A DNA stretch of 64,000 nucleotides from Microcoleus sp. AS-A8 (GTDB lineage Bacteria > Cyanobacteriota > Cyanobacteriia > Cyanobacteriales > Coleofasciculaceae). The notes beneath the pieces are model-generated. The model was not told the origin of the DNA and ran no database searches. It saw only the letters and a program-made list of their open reading frames with translations. Positions 52,616 to 61,987 of this stretch are shown piece after piece. The DNA lies in the NCBI GenBank assembly GCA_039962225.1, contig JAMPKV010000006.1, positions 186,001-250,000 of the forward strand. Direction: 5' to 3'. The translations under genes and the position numbers were made by a program. The stretch's first letter is position 1. Each line of letters begins with the position of its first letter.

Positions 52616-53674
52616 TCATAATGAAAGACCGGATTGCGCTGAGTCTCTTAGATGAGAGGCGTGGATAAATTCCGTAAATTGCTGGGAGAGTTTAGGGTTT
52701 CGCCAACCTCGTTGGGTTTCCTGAGCCATAATTTCTAAAGCCTCTGCTACCGTAAAGGCTCGTTTGTAAGGACGCTCACTGGTCAAAGCATCGTAGATAT
52801 CGATGAATTGAAACACTTGCGCCAGATAGGGAATTTCCTCCCCCTCTAAACCATCCGGATAACCCGTCCCGTCCCAGCGTTCGTGGTGATAACGAATAAT
52901 CGGCAGTACACCCCGCATCGAGCGTAATGGCTTGCAGATTTTTTCGCCAATCAAGACGTGATTATTCATAATCTCCCGTTCTTCGGGAGTAAATGACCCT
53001 TTTTTGAGCAGCACGGCGTCGGGTATTCCCACTTTGCCGATATCGTGGAGATAGCCACCCCACATCAGATTCCGAATGTCCGTTCGGGGTAGCTGGATGT
53101 ATTCCCCAAAGGCTTTGCCCATGGCGACCAGTCGCTCACAGTGGTCGCCCGTATTGGGGTCGCGGCTTTCCACCGCTCTGGCCATCGAGAACAAAACCTG
53201 TTCGGCGTGGTCTAAATCTTCATTGAGGCGCTTTTGACGGACGAGGGACTTGACTCGTGCGGCAAGCTCTAGGCGATCAAACGGTTTACTTAAGAAATCA
53301 TCGCCTCCAGCTTCTATGCCCATAATCCGCGATCGCTTATCATTGAGCGCGGTGATAAAGACAACTGGAATCAGGCGAGTTTGTTCGTCTTCCTTGAGAC
53401 GCCGACATACCTCATACCCGTCCATCCCTGGCATCATGACATCCAGGAGAATTAAATCTGGGCTGCACTCAACTACACGCTTGAGTGCAATCGGTCCACT
53501 TTCTGCCTCCACTACTTCGTAGCCTTCAACCGATAAAAGAGCTACAGCCGTCATCCGACTAGAGGGATGATCGTCAACAACGAGGATCTTGGGTTGATCG
53601 GAATCCATGGAAATCAGATCGGAACCCATTGTTCCTGATCTGGCTAACGCCGAAGCACCTAATGTATCCAACAT
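52616..53674 (-). CDS. REC-HD-GYP response regulator (c-di-GMP phosphodiesterase type)
   Basis: 352 residues. The receiver domain (~28-148) has VVDDHPSSR, phospho-acceptor Asp78 in LLDVMMPGMDG and a Lys in LSKPFDRLEL. The HD-GYP domain (~165-335) has HD in GYLHDIGKVGIPD, HH in IRYHHERWDG and the GYP loop as GTGYPDGL. It is predicted to hydrolyse cyclic di-GMP when phosphorylated. All HD-GYP ligands are present, so activity is likely. No kinase is adjacent. Confidence 0.93.
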   Translation of the reverse strand: MLDTLGASALARSGTMGSDLISMDSDQPKILVVDDHPSSRMTAVALLSVEGYEVVEAESGPIALKRVVECSPDLILLDVMMPGMDGYEVCRRLKEDEQTRLIPVVFITALNDKRSRIMGIEAGGDDFLSKPFDRLELAARVKSLVRQKRLNEDLDHAEQVLFSMARAVESRDPNTGDHCERLVAMGKAFGEYIQLPRTDIRNLMWGGYLHDIGKVGIPDAVLLKKGSFTPEEREIMNNHVLIGEKICKPLRSMRGVLPIIRYHHERWDGTGYPDGLEGEEIPYLAQVFQFIDIYDALTSERPYKRAFTVAEALEIMAQETQRGWRNPKLSQQFTEFIHASHLRDSAQSGLSL

Positions 53675-54096
53675 GATCTAGGACGGGCACAGGCTTTATA
53701 TTATGCCCAAAAATAGTTATTTCTGCAATTAGAGTTTTTATGACTGCCGGATGCAGTGCTGCTCACAAGTGATCTGTATTCTAAGCTGTAATACCTCTTT
53801 ATTTACAGATTTATTGAAATTTTTAAATACTTGGACACAGGGAATCCCAAACGAATCACCATTGCAAAGATTGTGTAAAGTTCGATAGAAGATTTAAATC
53901 CTAAGTTAAACATAGATGAACCCCTCAAAAGTGATTTCTTAAACAAGATTTTCGGATACGCTTTAAAAATCGTTCTTTGTTTCCCCTCATGGATGTTGAG
54001 GTAGATTTTTCAGCGTACAGAGAGAATTCAGCTCTAGAGAGAGGATTCGCTCGACGAGACGAACTCAGAATTGGCTGGTTAACAGGTTCAATCTCT
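53675..54096. other. Intergenic region without recognisable features
   Basis: 422 bases between two minus-strand genes, AT-rich at 53790-53960. No gene, strong hairpin or known repeat is seen. It should contain the promoter of the REC-HD-GYP gene. Confidence 0.4.
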
Positions 54097-54972
54097 TCAG
54101 GTTCTATCCCTCGACCAACGCTTCTGCCAACGAGATGTTGGTTCTAAAGAAGACGCTTGTTGTTCGATTTGGCGACGCTGCAAAATGACAGAGGCTGGAT
54201 CGCATAGCTGAGGGTCGCGGTAAGGTACAGCGGCACGAGTCTGCAAATGCTCTTGCGATCGCAACGGCAAAGGTGGCAAATCAGCATCACTCCAACTGGC
54301 TACAGTTCCCGGTTGCCGACCTTTCAAAGGTAAGGTGAAACCAATTTTAAACCCAGCCGCAATCAGCGCACTCCGCACAGAAGCGGCGCAGGAGTATGTG
54401 GCTAGTCTGCCTGTGGGTGTACAGCAGCCAGCTAAATGTTGGAAGAATTCAACCGTCCATAACTGAGGACAACGGCGAGAAGAAAAGGGATCAAGAAAAA
54501 TCGCATCCGCTTGAAAATGGGATTGCTGCAACTGTGGAAGGGTTACTCTAGCATCGCCGAGGAGCAGTTGAGCATGGAGTCGATTTGTTTGAACCTCCAG
54601 AGAGGTTGCTAGATTTTCCAATTCTTGAGGGATAGGCGGATTCCAAATATTGAGTAAATCATGAGCGATCGCGGTTTTTGGCACCATTAAGTTTAATTCC
54701 AGAGCCACCAGTTCCACGTAGCAATTGGGATTATTTGCCCAAATGACTTCTAAAGCAGCAGCGCTGTTGTAACCTAGACCATAACAGACATCCAGCAATC
54801 GCACGACAGGTTGTTGGGCTTTGTGTGCAATCTGGCAAGGCTCCACAAATTTGATCAGCGCTTCTTCCTTTGCGCCTTGAGTACTGTGAAAGTATTCACT
54901 AAATTCAGAAGAAAAGAAGGTGAATGAGCCATCAGCGGTTAGCTGTGGAGTGAAGGGGCTGGTTTCTTGCAT
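54097..54972 (-). CDS. mnmD: MnmD-like SAM-dependent methyltransferase
   Basis: 291 residues. The start SPFTPQLTADGSFTFFSSEF followed by SEYFHSTQGAKEEA is the signature of MnmC methyltransferase-domain (DUF752) proteins. The SAM-binding motif is LLDVCYGLGYNSAAALE, and DAIFLDPFSSRRCPQLW is motif IV with the conserved D-P-F. In bacteria the enzyme completes 5-methylaminomethyl-uridine in the tRNA wobble base; here no FAD-dependent MnmC2 half is fused, hence the MnmD name. Single gene. Confidence 0.85.
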   Translation of the reverse strand: MQETSPFTPQLTADGSFTFFSSEFSEYFHSTQGAKEEALIKFVEPCQIAHKAQQPVVRLLDVCYGLGYNSAAALEVIWANNPNCYVELVALELNLMVPKTAIAHDLLNIWNPPIPQELENLATSLEVQTNRLHAQLLLGDARVTLPQLQQSHFQADAIFLDPFSSRRCPQLWTVEFFQHLAGCCTPTGRLATYSCAASVRSALIAAGFKIGFTLPLKGRQPGTVASWSDADLPPLPLRSQEHLQTRAAVPYRDPQLCDPASVILQRRQIEQQASSLEPTSRWQKRWSRDRT

Positions 54973-55365
54973 TTAGTGAAACAAAAATGTATGGAATCAC
55001 GCTGTGTCTGTTTCCCAGTTTACTGGATGTGAGATTTAGCCGTTCAGATGCTTGACTCCATAGAGCAGTTGGGTATCTCTAAGACAGCTTCAAGAAATGT
55101 TAAGGTCATGCCTCGCACTTTAGTCGGGGGATTTCACGGTAATGGGTAAGAATTCCCGATTAACTATTCCCTATTACCCAAGTCAACGGGCGGCGTTTCC
55201 TCCCACCACTGGAAACAGGAGGCTTCCACACCGACTTTCTGTGATGAATAACCCGTCTAGGGAAACAATCCATTAGGCTATTTCTCTTCCTATTTGAGGA
55301 TTCTGGGCGCTCTTATTTTTAGATATGTTGCATCTATAAGCCTTCAAAAGATTCATAGGAAGATT
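54973..55365. other. Intergenic region
   Basis: 393 bases between divergent genes. Contains CCTCGCACTTTAGTCGGGG (near 55110-55130), which vaguely resembles the right-end hairpin of IS200/IS605 elements, and a TGGGTAA/TTACCCA inverted pair near 55142-55180. No transposase is present, so an IS origin is unproven. Confidence 0.3.
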
Positions 55366-55830
55366 ATGGGTGAGATTAATAACAAAACAGCAAACGAAGC
55401 CAAGACAACCGATAGAACAATTAAGGTTTCGGATACACCCGTTGAAGAGAATGATGAGCCAATGATTTCTGATTTACCTCAGGAAATCACTGAATCTTAT
55501 GGAACAGGTGTTTCCTTAGAACCGGGTTTGGAAATCGGCGGACGAACGATGCACAACCGGATGGACGAATATACAGCAACCGGCCCCGAACTAACGGGGG
55601 GTGATGTGGATGCTCGTTGGGATCAGGCTCATTTGGTTGGTGACGAGGCCGTGGGGGGAACAGTTGCGACTCCCGATCAGAGTATTGTCGAAGAACTGGG
55701 AGCGGCTGTCGGCCTCGAGTATGACGACCAAGTATTTCTCCGGACTAACGATATTTTGGAAGAGCGTGATGATAGCCGATGGGAATTAGACCCCAAGTCT
55801 TCCGAAGATTATCAGGAGCGTCGGGAATAA
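55366..55830 (+). CDS. DUF6335 family protein
   Basis: 154 residues from ATG 55366 (MGEINNKTAN); the longer frame from 55294 adds an improbable leader. The C-terminal half has LTGGDVDARWDQAHLVGDEA, GGTVATPDQSIVEELGAAVG and the acidic tail, matching DUF6335, a cyanobacteria-specific family. The protein is acidic and soluble; no known activity. The next small gene follows after 25 bases on the same strand. Confidence 0.82.
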   Translation: MGEINNKTANEAKTTDRTIKVSDTPVEENDEPMISDLPQEITESYGTGVSLEPGLEIGGRTMHNRMDEYTATGPELTGGDVDARWDQAHLVGDEAVGGTVATPDQSIVEELGAAVGLEYDDQVFLRTNDILEERDDSRWELDPKSSEDYQERRE

Positions 55831-55855
55831 CATCCTCACGGCAAGAGAGAGTCAA

Positions 55856-56161
55856 ATGATGCACACTCAAAAACCTATGATGCCGGAAGCATTGTCCATG
55901 ACATTTCACTTTGTTAATGGACAAAGCCGGACTTTCGATATTTCCTCTCCGGTTGAGCCTGACAGCACTCGTACTGACAACCGTCAGGTGATACGGCGTT
56001 TTCTCAAAGAAAACTGGTGGGTCATTCAGACAGCAGAGCAGACGGTTTTCATCAATGCCGCCAATGTCCTAACCGTTGAAGTGAATCCTCCCATGCCAAC
56101 CTTGGAGGGGGAAGGAATCCTTCATACAGAGCTTACTACTCAGAATCGCTCCAGAGATTGA
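55856..56161 (+). CDS. Small conserved hypothetical protein
   Basis: 101 residues: MTFHFVNGQSRTFDIS, RQVIRRFLKENWWVIQT and AEQTVFINAANVLTVEVNPP. The pattern of short strands with a central helix suggests a compact alpha/beta domain. An ATG at 55898 (MTFHF) is a possible alternative start. It follows the DUF6335 gene after 25 bases and is probably cotranscribed. I do not recognise the family with certainty. Confidence 0.65.
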   Translation: MMHTQKPMMPEALSMTFHFVNGQSRTFDISSPVEPDSTRTDNRQVIRRFLKENWWVIQTAEQTVFINAANVLTVEVNPPMPTLEGEGILHTELTTQNRSRD

Positions 56162-56226
56162 TAGCGATCCGTTTCGCTGGTGCCTCTGGGGCGATCGCTT
56201 TTTGATAACGATGACCCGAATTGGTG

Positions 56227-57321
56227 CTACGGCAGATCCTCAATCGGCTCGACACTTGTTATGAGGTTACTGACGAGAGTCTGTGGCGTCCAGGTCGGGC
56301 CATCGCAACGCGGCCCAGAAGGCGTCCAGATCAGTTGATCTACGCACATCCGCCGTGCTTCCATGTTGATATCCCAGGCATGGTAAACAATGTACTCTGT
56401 CTGACCGTCTGGGCCGAGAACGATTGAGTTATGGCCAGGGCCGAGAACACGACCGGGAAGCGAGCGCAGCACCCGTGGGCCAGCTTCGTTACCCGCATCG
56501 GAATAAGGGCCAAGTACATTGTCGGCAACTCCATAATCCACGCCGTAGTTTTCAGTCTCCCAGCGCCCACCACTGTAAAAGCAGTAGTAACGACCTGCAT
56601 GTTTGCGAACACACGGGCCTTCCAATGTGTGCCAATCATAAATTCCACTATACATCGGGCGGTTGGCTAGAAACCGTTGCCAATCATGACGGGCACGCAG
56701 AACCACTCTCCCTTCCCCCGCTAGCTTCGTCATGCCTTCCAGGCGCTCTACCATCAGTGCCGTGCCAGCACGCACCCCCCCCTCTGTATCCAGAAAATCT
56801 CGCGCCCAGAAGAGATACCACTGCCCGTCATCATCCTGAAAGGCATGTGGATCAATGGCAAAGGGACAGGACTTTCGGTCAACGAGTGGCTCTCCTCCAA
56901 CGTCCTGATAAGGGCCTAGTGGCTCATGGCTGGTAGCGACGCGCAACTGATGATTCTTGTCCTCATGCCCCACCGAGTAGTAGAGGTAGAATGTGCCTTC
57001 GCAGTAAGCGATTTCGGGTGCCCAGTAGTTATTGCCCAGAGCAGGGTCGGGTCGCGGCAGTGCGTTATCAGCACTTTGCCAGTTTACAAAGTCCTGAGAG
57101 TAGAGGAGGGGAAAGACACGCACTTCCTCGGTGGATTGGGTGTGTGTTGCCTCCGCAATTTCGTCCATCTGTCCTTTTGCTTCCGCTGCACCCGTGCCGA
57201 TCGCATAATATACACCCTGGTGTTCCCAAACGAAGGGATCGGCGAAATAGCCCTTATAGACCGGATTCGTATAGGTTCTCGTTTTAATCGCCGCTTCCGG
57301 CGTCGGCTCATTTTGAGACAT
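56227..57321 (-). CDS. Glycoside hydrolase family 43 protein
   Basis: 364 residues from ATG 57321 (MSQNEPTPEA), preceded by AAGGAG; the open frame extends upstream but without a ribosome-binding site. The five-bladed propeller signature includes NPVYKGYFADPFVWEH (general-base Asp), YWAPEIAYCEGTFYLYYS, DPHAFQDDDGQWYLFW and LEGPCVRKHAGRYYCFY (acid Glu), with GPGHNSIVLGPDG near the end. Family members release arabinose or xylose residues. No signal peptide is seen, so it would act on internal or imported oligosaccharides. The PhyH gene lies upstream on the same strand. Confidence 0.87.
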   Translation of the reverse strand: MSQNEPTPEAAIKTRTYTNPVYKGYFADPFVWEHQGVYYAIGTGAAEAKGQMDEIAEATHTQSTEEVRVFPLLYSQDFVNWQSADNALPRPDPALGNNYWAPEIAYCEGTFYLYYSVGHEDKNHQLRVATSHEPLGPYQDVGGEPLVDRKSCPFAIDPHAFQDDDGQWYLFWARDFLDTEGGVRAGTALMVERLEGMTKLAGEGRVVLRARHDWQRFLANRPMYSGIYDWHTLEGPCVRKHAGRYYCFYSGGRWETENYGVDYGVADNVLGPYSDAGNEAGPRVLRSLPGRVLGPGHNSIVLGPDGQTEYIVYHAWDINMEARRMCVDQLIWTPSGPRCDGPTWTPQTLVSNLITSVEPIEDLP

Positions 57322-57498
57322 CGTAGCTCCTTGCGAGTACCGTGCAAAAATCGCCAACAGGCTTAGGCGGTACTGCCCTAAATATGAGGATGGATAATAA
57401 ACATTGCCAAATCTTGTCGCACTCATCCTCTATCTTTGGTTCACTGTATGTCTGTGTTGTGAAATATAGCGGTGAACAGTTGCAGACATCACAATTAA

Positions 57499-57519
57499 GG
57501 GCACGATGTTATCGTGCCC
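57499..57519. repeat. Dispersed palindromic repeat, copy 3
   Basis: GGGCACGATGTTATCGTGCC plus C, followed by CCACAAAAGACCTGTATTG, closely matching the copy at 33502. It sits between the GH43 start and the PhyH stop. Confidence 0.8.
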
Positions 57520-57564
57520 CCACAAAAGACCTGTATTGCACCCAATTGAAAATCGCTATCGGTG

Positions 57565-58371
57565 CTAGTACTTGAAATTTATATAGGTTTCGGCTTTATA
57601 CTCTGGCAACTGATCCACCACCTGACACCGCAGTAATTGCTGCGTCTGCTCCGGTAGGCTCTCATAATAATCTCGCGGGACTGTTAAATCCACTTTCGCC
57701 GTGTGCAGCCAGTGCATAACGTAGCCCATGACAACCATGGGTCTGGGTTGGCTTGTCCTGTTCGGCGAACCTCGATGCAGTGCCAGTGGTGATCGAATCA
57801 TCACATCTCCCGGCTTCATATGGAAAGACTCGATGGGAATCTCACCACTGGCGACCTTTGCCAGCCCCTCTTCACGCGGCAAGACATGCGTTCCACGAGC
57901 CATCTGGAACGGGCCATTCTCTTCCGTTACTTCGACCAGCGGGAAGTTGACCGCTAGGGCGTAGAGTGGCGTTACAATCTGATCCGAGAAGAGTGGACGA
58001 AAATCGCGGTGGGTTTCTTGATAATCCGAACCCTGCACCGGAATATCAGTGGCTAACTGAACCAGCTTGTACTCTTGATAAAACACGCGATCAAGAACGC
58101 CCAGAATCACCGGATTGGCAAAAACATTCACATCCGCGAACGGGGGAACCCAAGGAAACGTCAAATAGTAGCGGGCTTGATCGCGGGGAGCCAGACCACC
58201 CGGTCGGTTCTGGCGGTCTCGAAATAACCGATCAAAAGCTTGTGCCCACTCCTCAATCAGTCTCGGATCAAAAAGTCCGCGAATCACACAAATACCATCT
58301 CGATTCAGTTCCTGTGCGAATCGATCCAGGTCAGTAGCTGTAAATTTAACTGTCTCTATGCTTTGAATCAT
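57565..58371 (-). CDS. Phytanoyl-CoA dioxygenase (PhyH)-family protein
   Basis: 268 residues from ATG 58371 (MIQSIETVKF); the frame starts seven codons earlier. The double-stranded beta-helix holds the Fe(II) ligands in THRDFRPL (HxD) and LALHRGSPNRT (distal His with the 2-oxoglutarate-binding Arg). The N-terminal QELNRDGICVIRGLFD is typical of PhyH proteins. It probably hydroxylates a small molecule using Fe(II) and 2-oxoglutarate; the substrate is unknown. It lies upstream of the GH43 gene on the same strand (244-base gap), so the two may be linked. Confidence 0.87.
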   Translation of the reverse strand: MIQSIETVKFTATDLDRFAQELNRDGICVIRGLFDPRLIEEWAQAFDRLFRDRQNRPGGLAPRDQARYYLTFPWVPPFADVNVFANPVILGVLDRVFYQEYKLVQLATDIPVQGSDYQETHRDFRPLFSDQIVTPLYALAVNFPLVEVTEENGPFQMARGTHVLPREEGLAKVASGEIPIESFHMKPGDVMIRSPLALHRGSPNRTSQPRPMVVMGYVMHWLHTAKVDLTVPRDYYESLPEQTQQLLRCQVVDQLPEYKAETYINFKY

Positions 58372-58669
58372 TTTGCCGTACTTTCCAACCAATCCCGTTA
58401 GAAAAGTAATCTACTATACTATTCTAATTTATTCCTTTGGATAGAAGCGGAATGTTCTAGCACCCATAACATCTTGTAACTATTAATTTAGATTAGTCAC
58501 TGATGATTGGTACTTTAATCGGTAATGGTTGACGTAATGCCTAGTCTTGTAGCTTCTTTCGCTACTGAATCACTCTGATGGTTGAAGCCATCCTGTACGA
58601 ATTTTGGCTTACTGGAAGTGAGTCCAGTGAAAGGTTATAAGGGAGCTTTCACGCTTCCGTTAGGCTTTT

Positions 58670-58975
58670 ATGAACATTAAACTCATTTTAGTCTCCACAC
58701 TAATTGGCACTATCGGCTTAACGGTTCCGGTAACGGCTCAAATCCGCAACCCTTCTCAAGACTTTTTTGATCGGGGACGGGAGCAATTGGAACGAGAGAT
58801 TCAAGTGCTTCAAGGAGCAGGAGAACCCTTCAGTCTAGAAGGAAACCTGGAGCAACCAGCCTCGGAGCCGATCCTTGAAGTTAGTCCTTCTCCCACCGAG
58901 ACACCTGCTGCCGTAGAAGCTCCGAATCAGCTGCCGAATGCGGTGGACAACCCGGAACAGGAGAATCAGCAGTGA
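58670..58975 (+). CDS. Small secreted protein
   Basis: 101 residues. Signal peptide IKLILVSTLIGTIGLTVPVTA, read here as ILVSTLIGTIGLTVPVTA, with likely cleavage before QIRNPS. The mature part has PSQDFFDRGREQLEREIQVL, a short helix, then an acidic, Pro/Glu-rich tail (SPSPTETPAAVEAPNQL). No domain is recognised. It is convergent with the CHAT gene, 57 bases away, and is likely periplasmic. Confidence 0.65.
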   Translation: MNIKLILVSTLIGTIGLTVPVTAQIRNPSQDFFDRGREQLEREIQVLQGAGEPFSLEGNLEQPASEPILEVSPSPTETPAAVEAPNQLPNAVDNPEQENQQ

Positions 58976-59032
58976 TTAGACTCCTGGTGAGAGAGGCATC
59001 TTGCCGGTCCTAAAAATGTTGCCCGCGCTCAG

Positions 59033-61987
59033 CTATAGCCAATTCCCCACGAGAACATAAGGTGCCCAAATTTCTGGCTTTTGCTGGTAGCGGCTGTTCT
59101 TCAACAGGGCGACTTGAGCACGGCGCAGAGCTTCGGCTTTGCTAATTGTGGGATTGGTTAATTCCTGATAAAAGCGAGTCATCAGTTCTGCGGTTCCCTC
59201 ATCACTCACGAGCCACAGCGTTGCGAGTGTACTGCGTGCTCCGGCTCTAACAGCGACTCCCGCTAATCCGAGTGCGGCGCGTCTATCTCCGGCTGCTGTT
59301 TGGCAGGCGCTGAGAACTAAGAGTTCAATGGGATTTCTGCCAATTTCTTCTCTGGATCGCAGCAGGGTGTTGAGCTGATTGACGTTCAGGCGGTCATCCC
59401 AAGTCAGAATAAAGGTGTCTTTTTCATTCGAGCTGAACTGTCCGTGGGTGGCGAGGTGTACCACTGGGAAGGGAATCGAGTTGATTTCCTTTTGAATGGT
59501 GGCGGTGGTGAAGTCCTGATTGAGCAGTAGCTGACCGGCAACATTCGACTGAATGGTTTCCAATTCTTGCTTCACAAAGGGAAGGGCAGAAAACAGGAGC
59601 GGTGTCGTTGAACTGCTCAGGGTGATTTCTCGCGGTTCACTGAGTCCAGCCTTAAGAGCACTAATCTTACCCCGTGCTAGAGGTTTGGAATCCAAGAGAT
59701 TGAGTCCGGGGGTGTAGGCGATCGCATATTTCTCAATGAGAAACTCCTTACCGTCGTGCAGCACCGCCATGGGCAGATTCAGTAAGGGGCCATCTAACAC
59801 AAAGACGAGGGTTTTGAGTTCACTCTTAGCCAAGTCTGCCTCTACGGGTCGGATTAACCACTGATACACTTGTTGAGCCAGTGGTAAGTAATCCTGCGAA
59901 GTGGGAGAACTCTGGCAGGACAGGGGTACAGCGCCTAAGGTGCCTCGACATTCTTCTCTCGCCACGGCTCCTAACCCACCTCGATTCGGTTCTGTACCCG
60001 GACTCGGTGTTTCTGCTGGCGAATTTGCCTCCGGTTGTGTTCCTTCCACCTCTCCCCTGGAGATGGGGTTCAAACTAGAGGACGCGATCGCTTGGCGTAG
60101 CTCATTAAAGGTGTTTTCCACCTGTTCCCTAGGCAAGGGCGTGGCATAATGACGCAAAGGAGCATTGGGCAGTGATAAAACGACCTCCAACCGATCTTTT
60201 AAAACAATGGGATAGATTACAGCCGCTTTCTGGTCAATTTGGTCAATTTTAATCGGATTAGCCGTTAAACAGTCTTCTCGGAAGAAGTTCGCAAGTTCTG
60301 CCAGTTGCAGGGACTCAATCACGTCACGCGCTTGCGCGAGGTTGTCTGGATTGGCGTCGGATTGCAACAATAACTCAACGAACTCGCGATAGACGGGTTC
60401 GACACTCTCACGAAATGAGAACTGGACATTCGGATTAATACTTACCAAGTCACTGCGAAGATCTTTGAGAGTTTTGACCGCAGAATCATAAGCCGCGATC
60501 GCTTGTTTCCGATTTCCCTGAGCTTTGAGCAATCGTCCCAATTGCCATTGCCAGCGATAGGCGATATCGGGTGCGCTAATCGTTTGAGCCAGCACCAACG
60601 CTTCCTCTGTGAGGTTTTTGGCTTCATTCAATTGCCCCGTCTTTTCGTATAAATCACCCAGATTACCCAAGGCGTAAGCGGTAGCGCGTTGGTCACCTAA
60701 GCTTTTAGCCTGCTCGATTGCTTTTGCCAATAACTTAGCGCCTGTGTCCACTTCAGAGGTTGATAGCTTGATCACACTCTGAGCCAAGTTAATCCGAGCG
60801 TAAACAGCGGTGCGACTGGGGGGTAAGTTATCGAGTTGGGACTGAATTTGAGCCGAGAGCGATCGCGCTTCTGGCAATCTTTGTTCTTCGATCAATAAGC
60901 TCAACTGATTTAATTGGGCTTGTATCCGCAGCGTGGGTGAGGTAGCTTCCTCCGCCGCCTGTTGATAGAGTGTCAACGGATTTTCACTCGTTTGTCGGGA
61001 TTGCCCATTGTCACTTGTCGTGCGTTGGGCACGAGCCGTATTGGCTAAACTGAAGCGAGCTGAACTAATATTGGCGGGAGATTGCAAGCGTTCAGCCACT
61101 TGCAAACTCAGCTTCAACACATTTTCGGACTGCTGAAGATCGCCCACCAGTTGCAACACATCACCGAGCGTCCGCAAAGCAACCGCCTTGGGAAGAGAGT
61201 CGGGTTGCGCTTTGAGCGTTTGCAGTTGCTCATTAGATATCTGACAATCTTGAGCCTCAATCCCTAAGGTGTTCAGTAAGGTTTTACAAGCTCTGGTATA
61301 AAACCCCATACTTTGCAACGCTTGGGCTTGGTTAATCTGGCTTTGCAGTCTCCCGTCTGGATTGCCCATTTGAGCATAGGTAGCGGCTGCCTGTTGCCAA
61401 GTTTTGAACGCTTGTTCAACTTGTCCCACAGAAAATTGAAAACGACCTTGAATATCCAACGTTTGGGCGAGAACCTGCAATCGTTCGGTGGCTCGACTTT
61501 GAGGTGTCTTACTAACAGTTTCCCCCGATTGCAGTAGGTTGAGACTTTCTGTCAGAGCTTGCTGTGCCTCAGACCAAGAGCCAAGTTGCTGATAAGCTAA
61601 GGCTAGATTACTCAAAGTCATTGATTCTTTGAGCTTGTCTCCCTGAGTTTTGAAAGCCTCTCTTGCCTGTTGCAAAACAGTGACGGCTTGGGAAAATTTG
61701 CCAGCTTCATAGAGGGCTTTACCCTGTTCTACCAATGTTGTGGGATTGGGTGAATTCTGAACAATCGTTACTCCCGCAGGCGTCTGGGCGAAGACCGATT
61801 GTGTTTCGGCTCCCCAAAACCCAGCAAACCCTTGAGTCAGGAAAAATGCACCGACAAAAAGCAAGCAGAAGAGTTGGATGTTGAACCTTGGGACAATTTC
61901 CTTCAACCTGCCAACCTGCAATCGACAACGCCTTAAAAGACGAAAGGAGTCGCGACGATGGAAAAATAAAAACCGTTTTCTTGCCAT
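59033..61987 (-). CDS. Secreted TPR-CHAT protease-like protein
   Basis: 984 residues. The N-terminus has basic residues and a hydrophobic signal or anchor (IQLFCLLFVGAFFLTQGFAGF). TPRs span ~85-530 (LSNLALAYQQLGSWSEAQQA, AYALGNLGDLYEKTGQLNEA). The CHAT domain (~680-984) retains His ~846 in HLATHGQFSS and Cys ~892 in LSACQTAAG, the caspase-like dyad. The protein overlaps the 3' end of the TpsB gene by 55 bases on the same strand, so the two are surely cotranscribed. CHAT is predicted to be a cysteine peptidase; processing of a secreted or surface partner is inference. Confidence 0.88.
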   Translation of the reverse strand: MARKRFLFFHRRDSFRLLRRCRLQVGRLKEIVPRFNIQLFCLLFVGAFFLTQGFAGFWGAETQSVFAQTPAGVTIVQNSPNPTTLVEQGKALYEAGKFSQAVTVLQQAREAFKTQGDKLKESMTLSNLALAYQQLGSWSEAQQALTESLNLLQSGETVSKTPQSRATERLQVLAQTLDIQGRFQFSVGQVEQAFKTWQQAAATYAQMGNPDGRLQSQINQAQALQSMGFYTRACKTLLNTLGIEAQDCQISNEQLQTLKAQPDSLPKAVALRTLGDVLQLVGDLQQSENVLKLSLQVAERLQSPANISSARFSLANTARAQRTTSDNGQSRQTSENPLTLYQQAAEEATSPTLRIQAQLNQLSLLIEEQRLPEARSLSAQIQSQLDNLPPSRTAVYARINLAQSVIKLSTSEVDTGAKLLAKAIEQAKSLGDQRATAYALGNLGDLYEKTGQLNEAKNLTEEALVLAQTISAPDIAYRWQWQLGRLLKAQGNRKQAIAAYDSAVKTLKDLRSDLVSINPNVQFSFRESVEPVYREFVELLLQSDANPDNLAQARDVIESLQLAELANFFREDCLTANPIKIDQIDQKAAVIYPIVLKDRLEVVLSLPNAPLRHYATPLPREQVENTFNELRQAIASSSLNPISRGEVEGTQPEANSPAETPSPGTEPNRGGLGAVAREECRGTLGAVPLSCQSSPTSQDYLPLAQQVYQWLIRPVEADLAKSELKTLVFVLDGPLLNLPMAVLHDGKEFLIEKYAIAYTPGLNLLDSKPLARGKISALKAGLSEPREITLSSSTTPLLFSALPFVKQELETIQSNVAGQLLLNQDFTTATIQKEINSIPFPVVHLATHGQFSSNEKDTFILTWDDRLNVNQLNTLLRSREEIGRNPIELLVLSACQTAAGDRRAALGLAGVAVRAGARSTLATLWLVSDEGTAELMTRFYQELTNPTISKAEALRRAQVALLKNSRYQQKPEIWAPYVLVGNWL

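Noticed and set aside
55110-55130. IS200/IS605 right-end hairpin
   Set aside because: The stem is only about five pairs with a mismatch, and there is no TnpA, TnpB or guide-like context.
56424-57366. Plus-strand frames opposite the GH43 gene (170 and 146 residues)
   Set aside because: Antisense to strongly conserved GH43 motifs; no ribosome-binding site or recognisable domain.
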